From Allomesorhizobium sp043769475 (GTDB lineage: Bacteria; Pseudomonadota; Alphaproteobacteria; Rhizobiales; Rhizobiaceae), in NCBI RefSeq assembly GCF_043769475.1, contig NZ_CP171729.1, forward strand, positions 3,906,001 through 3,970,000: a stretch of DNA of 64,000 bases, given 5' to 3'. The notes beneath the pieces were generated by a model. It was not told where the DNA came from. It did no database searches and worked only from the letters and a program-made list of their open reading frames with translations. Shown here one piece after another: positions 17,536 to 25,112 of the stretch; position 1 is the first letter of the stretch, and each line of letters opens with the position of its first letter. Position numbers and translations under genes: made by a program.

Positions 17536-17631
17536 CGCCGCCTCGATCTCCTCAACCTCTCCAGACGAAATGGCTGCTTGAGCCATTGGTTCCTGCCCGC
17601 AGGAATCGGACCACCCCGGCAGGTTGCGCGG

Positions 17632-17931
17632 TTAGCCTTTCAGCACGTCCGCCCATTCGGCATGCTTGCGGAACTGCGCGTTGGCGAAGGGGCAGAGCGG
17701 GATGATCTTCTTGCCCGCGGCGCGCATGTCCTCGACGGCGCGGGTGACGAGCCTCAGCCCCGCGCCCTGCCCGCGAAACGCATCCGGAACCTCGGTGTGG
17801 TCGATTATGATCAGATGCTCACCGGCCTTGCTGAAGGTCATCTCCGCCACGTCGCCGGCGGCCGAGCGGATGAAATATCGTCCCTTCGAGCCGGTGTCTT
17901 CCAGACGGATTTCAGGCAGCGTGTCGTTCAT
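17632..17931 (-). CDS. Small GNAT-family acetyltransferase-like protein (copy 2)
   Basis: A 99-residue paralogue of the neighbouring protein, sharing GRY near the start, the binding segment VPDAFRGQGAGLRLVTRAVE and the ending HAEWADVLKG. The acetyl-CoA loop here is RGQGAG against RGRGVA in copy 1. The two lie in tandem on the minus strand about 100 bases apart, pointing to a local duplication, downstream of the MhqD/MhqO-like pair and possibly in the same transcript. Function unknown. Confidence 0.75.
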   Translation of the reverse strand: MNDTLPEIRLEDTGSKGRYFIRSAAGDVAEMTFSKAGEHLIIIDHTEVPDAFRGQGAGLRLVTRAVEDMRAAGKKIIPLCPFANAQFRKHAEWADVLKG

Positions 17932-17945
17932 GGTTGCTCCTATGC

Positions 17946-18554
17946 TTAGGCCGTGGCCAGAAACCGCTTGGCCGCTTCGATCTCGTCCGGCCGGATCTCG
18001 TGCCCGCCTTCATGCCAGTGCAATGTGACATCGGCCCCGGCCGACCGCAAATACGCGTCGAGCCGCCCCGTGAGGTTGGGCGGGCAGATCGGATCGCGGC
18101 GGCCGGCGGTGATCAGAATCCGCTTTCCCGTGAGGCTGCCCTTCACCTGCGGCTCGAACGGGATCAGCGGGTGCATGAGAACCGCCGTGTCGAACAGGTC
18201 CGGTTCGAGAAAGACTGTCGATGCGAGGATGTTCGCGCCGTTGGAATAGCCGAGGCCAAGCACCGCCGAGGGCTTTTGCGCCTCGACAAGCGCCCGGACG
18301 AATGCCATCATCTTGCCGGTGCGCAGCGCAAGGTCGTCCATGTCGTAGACGCCCTCGCCGGTGCGCCGGAAGAACCGCGCCGCGCCATATTCCGAGACGT
18401 CGCCGCGCGGCGAGACGATCGACGCGCCCGGCAGCATCTCCTGCCCGAGTGAGACGAGCTGGTTCTCGTCGCCGCCGGTGCCGTGGAACAGGAACATGAG
18501 CGGCGCGCCCGGCGCGCCGGCTATGGCCTTGTGGATGTAGGCGTCAGCGGACAT
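17946..18554 (-). CDS. Carboxylesterase/phospholipase family hydrolase, MhqD-like
   Basis: A 202-residue alpha/beta hydrolase without a signal peptide. The oxyanion region is FLFHGTGGDENQLV, the nucleophile serine lies in GLGYSNGANILAS near residue 105, the acid in TAGRRDPICPP and the histidine in EGGHEIRPDE. Six bases separate it from the upstream ring-cleavage-type dioxygenase gene. In Bacillus the same pair, MhqD and MhqO, belongs to the quinone and hydroquinone detoxification response, so a similar role is likely here. Confidence 0.8.
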   Translation of the reverse strand: MSADAYIHKAIAGAPGAPLMFLFHGTGGDENQLVSLGQEMLPGASIVSPRGDVSEYGAARFFRRTGEGVYDMDDLALRTGKMMAFVRALVEAQKPSAVLGLGYSNGANILASTVFLEPDLFDTAVLMHPLIPFEPQVKGSLTGKRILITAGRRDPICPPNLTGRLDAYLRSAGADVTLHWHEGGHEIRPDEIEAAKRFLATA

Positions 18555-18560
18555 GGCGGC

Positions 18561-19493
18561 TCAGCCCTCCAGCGGCTGCAGGTGCTTTTCGAGATAATCG
18601 CGCAGGTGCGCATGCTGCTTCGGCAGCTTGAGCGCCTCTCCGAGATGAGCCGTGTTCTCGTCGCGATCAAAGCCCGGCTCGTTGGTTGCGACCTCGAACA
18701 GGACGCCGCCCGGCGTGCGGAAGTAGATCGACCAGAAATAGTCGCGGTCGATCACCGGCGTCACCTGGTAGCCCGTGTCCATCAGCGCCTTGCGAACCTC
18801 GAGCTGCTTTGCCCGATTTTCGACGGCAAAGGCGATGTGGTGAACCGAGCCGGCGCCGAGATCGGCAAAGGGCGCGCCGGGCACGGTTTCGATGTCGATG
18901 ACATCGGCCCCGTTGCCATCCTTGATGGCCAGCCGCTTGATGTTGCCGGAGGCGTCGACATCCTCGTAGCCCATGAACTTCAGGAGTTCTTCCATCGCGC
19001 CGCCGTCCCGCAGCCTGAGCGAAGCCGAATGGAAGCCGCGTATGGCGTCATCGGCGGGAACGCCGGCCTCGGTCCACGGCTTACGCGGATCATCCTTCGT
19101 CTCGACGAGCGCGAAGGAATCGCCGTCCGGCCCGGAAAACGCCAGCCGGTTCTCGCCGAAGCGTGTTTCGCGCTTCACGTCCTTTACGCCCTCGTCGGCG
19201 AACCGCTTTTCCCAATAGCCGAGTGTGCCCTGCGGCACCGCAAAGACCGTTGTTCCGACCTCGCCCACGCCATGCCTGCCCTTGCCGATATTCGGGAAGG
19301 GAAAGTAGGTCATGACTGAGCCCGGCGTGCCGACCTCGTCGGCATAATAGAGATGATAAACGTCCGGCGCGTCGAAATTGACGGTCTTCTTGACCCGGCG
19401 CAGCCCGAGCTTGCCGGTGAAGAATTCGTTGTTGCGGCGCGCATCCTTGGCCATCGACGTGACGTGGTGCAGGCCCTTGATCTGGTCGAGCAT
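18561..19493 (-). CDS. Vicinal oxygen chelate dioxygenase, MhqO-like
   Basis: A 310-residue extradiol-dioxygenase/glyoxalase-fold protein made of tandem vicinal-oxygen-chelate modules. The first metal ligand is in LDQIKGLHHVTSMAKDARRN (residues 2-21), a second in GSVHHIAFAVENRAKQLEVR, and a conserved GVLFEVATNEPGFDRDE lies near the end. It matches the putative ring-cleaving dioxygenase MhqO family, thought to open hydroquinone rings. It is the promoter-proximal gene of the pair with the MhqD-like hydrolase, facing the sulfatase-type gene across a region with an inverted repeat. Confidence 0.82.
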   Translation of the reverse strand: MLDQIKGLHHVTSMAKDARRNNEFFTGKLGLRRVKKTVNFDAPDVYHLYYADEVGTPGSVMTYFPFPNIGKGRHGVGEVGTTVFAVPQGTLGYWEKRFADEGVKDVKRETRFGENRLAFSGPDGDSFALVETKDDPRKPWTEAGVPADDAIRGFHSASLRLRDGGAMEELLKFMGYEDVDASGNIKRLAIKDGNGADVIDIETVPGAPFADLGAGSVHHIAFAVENRAKQLEVRKALMDTGYQVTPVIDRDYFWSIYFRTPGGVLFEVATNEPGFDRDENTAHLGEALKLPKQHAHLRDYLEKHLQPLEG

Positions 19494-19598
19494 TTCCTTG
19501 CTCCTTGTTCACAGGCGGCCTCGCCGCCTCTCGGCCCCTTATGTCGGTTGAACGGGCAGCCGGGGTAGAGGCCGAAGTCAGAATGCACTGTCGTCGAT

Positions 19599-19629
19599 CT
19601 GTGAACGCACCATGGTGGTCCGTTCACAG
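19599..19629. promoter_or_regulatory. Inverted repeat CTGTGAACG-N13-CGTTCACAG, operator candidate
   Basis: Perfect nine-base arms spaced by 13 bases in the divergent region between the MhqO-like gene and the sulfatase-type gene. An additional half-site GTTCACAG lies at 19507-19514, close to the MhqO-like start codon. The arrangement fits a repressor that controls both directions. Confidence 0.45.
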
Positions 19630-19707
19630 GTTCTTGCACACCCGCAGTCTTGCACGCCCGCCAGATTTCCGCTCCACCTGTCGCATACGAGAACGAGGGA
19701 GCTCAGC

Positions 19708-21249
19708 TTGGCACGGAAACCCAACCGCCCCAACGTCCTGCTTATCACCTGCGATCAGTGGCGCGGCGACTGCCTGTCGGCCGCCGGTCATCCGACGGTA
19801 GAGACGCCCAACGCGGATGCGCTGGCTCGCGAGGGCGTGATGTTTGCCCGGCACTTTGCCGGAGCCGCTCCCTGCTCGCCGGCCCGCGCCTGCCTCTATA
19901 CCGGTCTCTACCAGATGAACAACCGCGTTTGCCGCAACGGCACGCCGCTGGACGCGCGGCACGACAATCTGGCGCTGGCGGCAAGACGGCTCGGCTACGA
20001 GCCGACCCTGTTCGGCTACACGGATGTCGCGCCCGATCCCCGCTTGCACGCGCCGGGGGATCCGCTGCTGCGCAGCTATGAAGGCGTGCTGCCGGGGCTC
20101 TCGGCGCGCCAGCTTCTTCCGGAGCACCAGAAACCCTGGCTGAGCTGGCTCGCCGCCCGCGGTGTCGAATCGAGCGCCGGTTATCCCGACATACACCGGC
20201 CGGTGGCCGGCGGTCCCGGCTTGACCAACGCATCGCCGGTTTATTCCCGCGACGAGACGCCGACCGCCTTTATGGCCGGCGAATTCATCCGTTGGCTCGG
20301 TGAACAGGAAAAGGACGCGCCCTGGTTCGCGCATGTCTCGTTCATCAGTCCGCATCCGCCCTTCATCGCGCCGGAGCCGTTCAACGAGATGTACGATCCG
20401 GCCGAAGGCCCGGAGTTTCGGCGCGGCCGGGATTGGAAGAGCGAGGCCAGGAGCCATCCCTTTCTCGACTACGAACTTGGGCAGCAAAAGCGGTCGAAAT
20501 TCATCCCCGGCGCGAAGGGCAAGGTCCGCGACTGGGGCGACGATGCCTTCCGCGCGATCCGGGCGATCTATTACGGCATGGTCTCCGAAGTCGACGCGCA
20601 GCTCGGCCGCGTCTGGCAGGCGGTCAGGGAGCGCGGCGCGTGGGACGATACTGTCGTGATCCTGACCTCCGATCATGCCGAGATGCTGGGCGACCACTTC
20701 ATGCTCGGAAAGGGCGGCTTCTTCGACCAGAGTTACCATATCCCGCTGATCGTGCGCGATCCGCGCTACCGTCGGGAGGCAGGCACGGTTGTCGACCGCT
20801 TCACCGAGGCGGTGGACATCATGCCGACGCTGCTCGAACTGCTCGACGGACCGGTCCCCGCGCATCTCGACGGCCGCTCGCTCAAACCCTTCGTCGCTGG
20901 CGAGAAGCCTCTGGCATGGCGCGATGCCGCGCATTGGGAGTTTGATTTCCGCTCGATCTCGACGGGTGACGCCGAAAGGCGTTTCGGCATCGGGCCGCAA
21001 GTCTGCAATCTCGCCGTGATACGGTCCGAACGCTTCAAATACGTCCATTTCGGCGGTGGCCTGCCGCCTCTCCTCTACGATCTCTCGGCCGACCCCAATG
21101 AAATTCGCAACGTGGCTGGCGAGCCGGAATATCTAGCCGTCAGGCTGGAATATGCCGAGCGTCTGCTTTCCTGGCGGGCCGAACATCTCGACCAGTCGCT
21201 TGCGCTTGTCGAACTGACCGAGAACGGGGTTTTGCGCCACGGCCGGTGA
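19708..21249 (+). CDS. Formylglycine-dependent phosphonate monoester hydrolase/sulfatase
   Basis: The start is TTG 19708, seven bases after GAGGGA, giving 513 residues (the frame is open to 19612). It belongs to the alkaline phosphatase superfamily: metal-binding NVLLITCDQWRGD at 9-21, then CSPAR with C56 as the residue matured to formylglycine, and ILTSDHAEMLGDHFMLGKGG near 320-340. The layout matches the Rhizobium phosphonate monoester hydrolase/arylsulfatase (PehA type): LYTGLYQMNNRVCRNGTPLD, then WEFDFRSI and YVHFGGGLPPLLYDL. It is predicted to hydrolyse sulfate, phosphate or phosphonate monoesters in the cytoplasm, since no signal peptide is present. Confidence 0.82.
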   Translation: MARKPNRPNVLLITCDQWRGDCLSAAGHPTVETPNADALAREGVMFARHFAGAAPCSPARACLYTGLYQMNNRVCRNGTPLDARHDNLALAARRLGYEPTLFGYTDVAPDPRLHAPGDPLLRSYEGVLPGLSARQLLPEHQKPWLSWLAARGVESSAGYPDIHRPVAGGPGLTNASPVYSRDETPTAFMAGEFIRWLGEQEKDAPWFAHVSFISPHPPFIAPEPFNEMYDPAEGPEFRRGRDWKSEARSHPFLDYELGQQKRSKFIPGAKGKVRDWGDDAFRAIRAIYYGMVSEVDAQLGRVWQAVRERGAWDDTVVILTSDHAEMLGDHFMLGKGGFFDQSYHIPLIVRDPRYRREAGTVVDRFTEAVDIMPTLLELLDGPVPAHLDGRSLKPFVAGEKPLAWRDAAHWEFDFRSISTGDAERRFGIGPQVCNLAVIRSERFKYVHFGGGLPPLLYDLSADPNEIRNVAGEPEYLAVRLEYAERLLSWRAEHLDQSLALVELTENGVLRHGR

Positions 21250-21264
21250 GGCCCTGGACAAGAA

Positions 21265-21292
21265 AAACCCGCGCCGTTGCCGGCGCGGGTTT
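21265..21292. terminator. Bidirectional terminator hairpin
   Basis: AAACCCGCGCCG pairs perfectly with CGGCGCGGGTTT across a four-base loop, between two convergent genes. It has A and T runs on the two sides, so it can work in both directions. Confidence 0.75.
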
Positions 21293-21313
21293 CGTCACGG
21301 TATGCGGGGATGA

Positions 21314-22387
21314 CTACTGGTTCATCATCAAGCGCTGTTCGTCGCGCTTCTCGGCGAAGGTAGCCTCATCATAGGCCGGCTGTGCGTCCAGCTGCTCCTT
21401 GGTGAAGCCGGTGTAGAGGTACTTGTTGCTATCCGCATCGGTCATGAATGCGAGATTGTCCATCGCCACAGCGACTTTCTTCTCGCCGACGCCAAGGAAC
21501 CCGCCGACATCGACGATGATCGAATCGACCTTCTCGCCTTCGAGGACGACGTCGCCGATTTCGCCGATCATCTCGTCATTGGCGCCGTAGACGGTGGTGC
21601 CAACCAGGGCTTCCGAGGTGATTTCGCCAGCCGGCATTTCCGTCAGCTTGGACTTGTCGACCGCTGCCGTCGTGGTCTGGTCAGTGGCCGGAGCGGCCGG
21701 ATCAGCCGGAGCGGCCGCGGTCTGGTCGTCCGCAGGGGCGGCCGGAGCAGGAGCGGTTGCGGTCTGGTCGTCCGCCGGTGCGGTAGGCTCAGCCGGAGCT
21801 GCTGCCGTTTGATCGTCAGCCGGAGCAGCCGGCTCAGCCGGGGCCGTCGCGGTCTGGTCGTCGGCTGGTGCCATAGGCTCGGCCGGGGCCGGAGCCGGGG
21901 CAGTCGCGGTCTGGTCGCCTGCCGGAGGCGGCTGCGTGCCGGCGGTTGTCGCCGGAGCAGGCTCATAAGCGCGGGGGTCGAAATCGGCCTGCGCTTCGAG
22001 CTGTTCCTTGGTGGTGGGTACGACCAGCCAGCGGTCGCCGTCGCGTTCTGCCCAGTCGACCTCGGCGTAGTTGATGGCCACGTTCTTTTCGCCTAGGCCA
22101 AGGAAGCCCCCAACGCCGATGACGATGGATTCGATCTCGCCATTGGAGCCGATGACAATATCATTGACGTCGCCGATGTTCTCGGCGTCGTCGCCGGTGC
22201 CGTTGTAGACGGTTTCGCCGATCAGGTTGGTTGCGAGATGGCCGTCGGCGCGTGCAACTGGCGCCTCAGCCGGGGCCTGGACAGTCGGGTCTGGCGCGGC
22301 AGGCGCGGGCGCAGTGGTGTCCTGCGCATAGGCCATCGTCGACAACAATGTCGCGATGGCCGTTGTAGCCAGAAGATTGCGGATCAT
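21314..22387 (-). CDS. Exported double PRC-barrel protein with Pro/Ala/Gln-rich repeat linker
   Basis: Starting at ATG 22387 gives 357 residues with a signal peptide (MIRNLLATTAIATLLSTMAYA). Two PRC-barrel domains, about 45-115 and 260-345, each contain the same core (GDVNDIVIGSNGEIESIVIG and IGDVVLEGEKVDSIIVDVGG, then GFLGLGEKNVAI and GFLGVGEKKVAV). Between them lie about six copies of a DDQTATAPAEPxAPA unit, a flexible linker. PRC-barrel proteins in rhizobia are often stress-induced envelope proteins of unknown biochemistry. An EcfG-type promoter precedes the gene, supporting membership in the general stress regulon. Confidence 0.8.
   Translation of the reverse strand: MIRNLLATTAIATLLSTMAYAQDTTAPAPAAPDPTVQAPAEAPVARADGHLATNLIGETVYNGTGDDAENIGDVNDIVIGSNGEIESIVIGVGGFLGLGEKNVAINYAEVDWAERDGDRWLVVPTTKEQLEAQADFDPRAYEPAPATTAGTQPPPAGDQTATAPAPAPAEPMAPADDQTATAPAEPAAPADDQTAAAPAEPTAPADDQTATAPAPAAPADDQTAAAPADPAAPATDQTTTAAVDKSKLTEMPAGEITSEALVGTTVYGANDEMIGEIGDVVLEGEKVDSIIVDVGGFLGVGEKKVAVAMDNLAFMTDADSNKYLYTGFTKEQLDAQPAYDEATFAEKRDEQRLMMNQ
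21667..21945 (-). repeat. In-frame tandem repeats encoding the PRC-barrel linker
   Basis: Degenerate units of about 40-50 bases carrying GCGGTCTGGTCGTC (plus-strand sense) recur about six times. They are in frame and encode DDQTATAPA-type peptides, so slippage or recombination would change linker length without breaking the gene. Confidence 0.65.
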
Positions 22388-22476
22388 GACAAGTTCTCCT
22401 TGTGCGTGAACTTCGATGCACTGTCGCGCCTGGCTGCACCGTCGCAGGGAGGCCGGGCGCGGCCTCACACCCTCAC

Positions 22477-22501
22477 AACGTCGTGACTCCGTTCTAGTTC
22501 C
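22477..22501 (-). promoter_or_regulatory. EcfG-type promoter for the PRC-barrel gene
   Basis: Read on the minus strand it is GGAAC-N16-CGTT, exactly the -35/-10 form recognised by EcfG sigma factors in alphaproteobacteria. It lies about 90 bases upstream of the PRC-barrel start codon and points towards it. Confidence 0.78.
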
Positions 22502-22617
22502 GAATTGACTTGGGCGCTTGGTGCGGTTCCAGGAGCCTATCGAGTCGCGCCAGGAACGTCCGGTTGTCCTGATTTCCATACCGGCTTGCCGCGGAACGGG
22601 CGGCTAATTCAGCCGGA

Positions 22618-22824
22618 TCAGTTTGGGTTTGCGGGAGGCTGCTCGTTGCCCTGCGTCGTCACGGCGCCCGGCTGCTCGACGCTTCCCGTATCTATCGCCT
22701 CGCCCCAGATCTCCACGCCGCCCCAGATGACGAAGGCGAGCACCAAGCCTACCAGAAGTATGACGAGAACCCGGTCGCCACGGCTGCCCTGGCGCGATTT
22801 GCCGGGCGGTATTGTCTTGGGCAC
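22618..22824 (-). CDS. Small single-pass membrane protein, 68 aa
   Basis: I take the GTG at 22824 as the start because GGAGAAGAG lies directly before it; an ATG at 22860 would add a basic stretch of 12 residues. The protein has a basic N-terminus (PKTIPPGKSRQGSRGDR), one hydrophobic helix (VLVILLVGLVLAFVIWGGVEI) and a short polar proline-rich tail, probably outside the membrane. No family is recognised. It is the last gene on the minus strand of the stress-related membrane protein group, and a near-match to an EcfG promoter lies about 35 bases upstream. Confidence 0.6.
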   Translation of the reverse strand: MPKTIPPGKSRQGSRGDRVLVILLVGLVLAFVIWGGVEIWGEAIDTGSVEQPGAVTTQGNEQPPANPN

Positions 22825-22858
22825 ACCTCTTCTCCGCTGCCGTTGCCTATGCAAGGTC

Positions 22859-22883
22859 AATGCCTGCGGCTTGGCTTGGTTCC
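22859..22883 (-). promoter_or_regulatory. Imperfect EcfG-type promoter candidate
   Basis: On the minus strand it reads GGAAC-N16-CATT, one mismatch from the CGTT -10 element. It sits about 35 bases before the GTG of the 68-residue membrane protein. It may be weak or fortuitous. Confidence 0.3.
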
Positions 22884-22896
22884 GGGCCGGTCGACC

Positions 22897-23352
22897 TCAG
22901 TCGCGGTCGAGATCTTCCTTCTTGGCCTTCGGACTGCGGTTCTCACGGTAAATCGCGTAGGCGACGAGGGCGATGGCCGGGGCGACCGCCACTCCAAGCC
23001 CGCCCTTGCGGCGAAGCAGCGTGGGCAGGGCAGCCAGTGCGGAGGCCACGGCGACCGCCGTCAGATCGCTCGCCCGCCGGTCCTTCGCCCGCCTTGCCTG
23101 AGCGCGCGAGATGATGGAGTGGACGACAAGCACGAGCCCGCTCAGAAGCAGGAAAGCGACGCCGATGCCGATCGCCGCTTCGAGCGCTCCATACCGATAG
23201 GACGCCCAGATATAGACGGCGCCTATCAGGAAGCCGACGCCGCAGAGCGCGCCGGCGGCGGCTACCAGATAGACAATCGCTGCCTGTCGCGCGCGGCGGA
23301 TGGCAAGCTTGGTCTCACCCGACGCGAGACCTGCGATCAGCGACGCGAGCAT
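22897..23352 (-). CDS. Holin-X/phage-holin-like superfamily membrane protein
   Basis: A 151-residue integral membrane protein. After a short amphipathic start (LIAGLASGETKLAIRRARQA) there are two long hydrophobic helices (IVYLVAAAGALCGVGFLIGAV and AAIGIGVAFLLLSGLVLVVH), then a basic loop and a further hydrophobic region near 115-130, ending in a highly charged tail. It resembles the putative holin superfamily of membrane proteins that accompany DUF883 proteins; no lytic function is implied. It follows the DUF883 gene by 20 bases and should share its EcfG-type promoter. Confidence 0.65.
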   Translation of the reverse strand: MLASLIAGLASGETKLAIRRARQAAIVYLVAAAGALCGVGFLIGAVYIWASYRYGALEAAIGIGVAFLLLSGLVLVVHSIISRAQARRAKDRRASDLTAVAVASALAALPTLLRRKGGLGVAVAPAIALVAYAIYRENRSPKAKKEDLDRD

Positions 23353-23372
23353 TCGGACGCCCCCGGTGAGTT

Positions 23373-23708
23373 CTAGCGGCGCGATAGCAGGGCAAACAGG
23401 AATCCCACCCCGGCCGCTATTGCGAGCGACGTCACCGGCTTTTCGCGTACTGTCGCGATCACCTGTTCCTGGATATCGTTGGCGTTGCTGCGCAGACCCT
23501 CGATCGCTGCCTCTCCCTGGGTGCGCAATTGTTCCACGCCCTCAGCTGCCGCCCTGCGGGCCGCGCTGTAGGAATGTTCCCTAGTGGTCGCCAACTGCTC
23601 GGCGAGTTTTGCGATATCGGCCCGCAACTGGCGGATGTCCGCTTCAAGATCGGAGCTCGGTCCCGCTTCGCCCGCGGATTTCGAGGATCTGCCTGCTGCT
23701 GCGGCCAT
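23373..23708 (-). CDS. DUF883 (YqjD/ElaB-type) membrane-anchored protein
   Basis: A 111-residue protein with a long coiled-coil-prone region (DLEADIRQLRADIAKLAEQL, then GVEQLRTQGEAAIEGLRSN) and a C-terminal hydrophobic anchor (PVTSLAIAAGVGFLFALLSRR). This is the YqjD/ElaB design; those E. coli proteins are membrane-bound, ribosome-associated and under stress sigma control. The EcfG-type promoter 32 bases upstream fits the same stress logic. It is the first gene of an operon with the holin-like protein. Confidence 0.8.
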   Translation of the reverse strand: MAAAAGRSSKSAGEAGPSSDLEADIRQLRADIAKLAEQLATTREHSYSAARRAAAEGVEQLRTQGEAAIEGLRSNANDIQEQVIATVREKPVTSLAIAAGVGFLFALLSRR

Positions 23709-23739
23709 GATTCAACTCCTTGTGCTGGTTCGCTGCCGG

Positions 23740-23764
23740 AACGCCCGATAAGCAGCGAGGTTCC
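23740..23764 (-). promoter_or_regulatory. EcfG-type promoter for the DUF883 operon
   Basis: GGAAC-N16-CGTT on the minus strand, about 30 bases upstream of the DUF883 start codon. It is back to back with the promoter at 23770-23795, with five bases between the two -35 elements. Confidence 0.78.
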
Positions 23765-23769
23765 GTCAA

Positions 23770-23795
23770 GGAACGAAAGGCCATGAGAATGCGTT
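23770..23795 (+). promoter_or_regulatory. EcfG-type promoter for the AI-2E family gene
   Basis: GGAAC-N17-CGTT on the plus strand, about 30 bases upstream of the AI-2E family transporter start codon. Together with the divergent promoter it makes a compact bidirectional stress-control unit. Confidence 0.72.
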
Positions 23796-23825
23796 TTCCG
23801 CGGCAAGTCCAGCCGGAAATGTCTG

Positions 23826-24911
23826 ATGGCCAATCGCACTGCCAAGAAGGCACCGATCGTACGATTGCCGCCAAAGTCGAATGTCGAGATATTTCTGGCG
23901 CAGGCGGCGCAGGTGTCCGTTATCGTCATTGGCGTTGTTGCACTGGTGTTCGCACTGGCCGCCGGCGAATACATCCTGGCGCCGATCTCGCTGGGCATCG
24001 TCATTGGCCTCATGCTCGGCCCGATCGCCGCCCGGCTCGAACGGCAAGGGCTATCGCCGGGAATTTCGGCGACCGTCGTCGTTCTCATCTTCATCTTCAT
24101 AGTCTGCCTCTTCGCCCTCGCGCTGGCTGCTCCGCTCTCGTTCTGGATCGGCCGCCTGCCGCAGATATGGAGCGATCTCCAGGGGCAACTGGCGCGGTTG
24201 AAAGAACCGCTCGAGGCGCTGGGCGGCATCCGCGAACAACTGCGCAATCTGACCGGCGACGAAGGCCTCGCGGTCTCCGTCAATGAAGGCATGGGATTCG
24301 AGAGCCTGGCGAGGCTCGCCCCGGCCGTCATTGCCCAGATACTGATCTTTTTCGCCAGCCTCTATTTTTTCGTCGCGACTCGGCATCAGACGCGCCTTGC
24401 CATCCTGAACCTGTGCTTCAGGCGCCGCCTGCGCTGGCGCGTCGCGCATATCTTCCGCGACGTCGAAGGTCTTGTCTCGCGCTACCTGCTCTCGATCGGC
24501 ATCATCAATATCGCCGAAGGATTTGCCGTCGGCGTCGGGCTGTTCCTGATCGGCGTCCCCTCCGCGCCGCTCTGGGGCGCGCTCGCGGCGCTATCCAACT
24601 TCGTGCCGTTCATCGGACCGGCGGTTATGGTGGTGATCCTGTTCGCTATCGGGCTGACCGAGTTCGACACGTTCACCGGCAGCCTGCTCCCGGTGGCGGT
24701 CTTTCTCGGCATCAACCTTATCGAGGGGCAGTTCGTGACCCCAATGGTGATCGGACGGGCGATGACGCTCAACCCGCTGGTCGTGCTGCTCGCGCTGGTC
24801 TTCTGGATATGGCTGTGGGGACCGCTCGGTGGCTTCATCGCAATTCCCGCGCTCCTGGTCACCTACGCGGTCATCAGGAACGTCGTCCCCGGTTTGAACT
24901 GGGGAGACTAG
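23826..24911 (+). CDS. AI-2E family (PerM-like) transporter
   Basis: A 361-residue inner-membrane protein with about seven to eight hydrophobic helices, the first at residues 30-55 (VSVIVIGVVALVFALAAGEYI), and a soluble segment near 115-165. The C-terminal half has the family pattern FVPFIGPAVMVVILFAIGLTE, then LIEGQFVTPMVIGRAMTLNP and LWGPLGGFIAIPALL. Members export autoinducer-2 or act as ion/proton antiporters; substrates are mostly undetermined. An EcfG-type promoter directly upstream suggests a stress role here rather than quorum sensing. Confidence 0.83.
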   Translation: MANRTAKKAPIVRLPPKSNVEIFLAQAAQVSVIVIGVVALVFALAAGEYILAPISLGIVIGLMLGPIAARLERQGLSPGISATVVVLIFIFIVCLFALALAAPLSFWIGRLPQIWSDLQGQLARLKEPLEALGGIREQLRNLTGDEGLAVSVNEGMGFESLARLAPAVIAQILIFFASLYFFVATRHQTRLAILNLCFRRRLRWRVAHIFRDVEGLVSRYLLSIGIINIAEGFAVGVGLFLIGVPSAPLWGALAALSNFVPFIGPAVMVVILFAIGLTEFDTFTGSLLPVAVFLGINLIEGQFVTPMVIGRAMTLNPLVVLLALVFWIWLWGPLGGFIAIPALLVTYAVIRNVVPGLNWGD

Positions 24912-25112
24912 GCCGGTTGACCGCGGTCGATCAGCGGGCGCGCAGCCTTCTTGAACCGGCTAACAAAGCGAGTTCCTTCGTCTCGAACTCGCGAAACATT
25001 GGCATCAGCTGCAACGGACATAGCGGGCAGTCCGCTTCTCGATATCTCTTTTTTAAATGACAAGGGGCCAATTTGCGTCCATGAGTCCGGCAGTTTCAAG
25101 GAGAGATTACAA

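Noticed and set aside
19624..21048. 474-codon open frame on the minus strand
   Set aside because: Shadow of the formylglycine-dependent hydrolase gene.
21667..21945. Regularly spaced repeats that could look like a CRISPR array
   Set aside because: The units are in frame, degenerate, contiguous without unique spacers and encode a peptide linker.
22897..23352. Lysis holin function for the holin-like membrane protein
   Set aside because: No endolysin or phage gene is nearby, and the partner is a DUF883 stress protein under an EcfG promoter.
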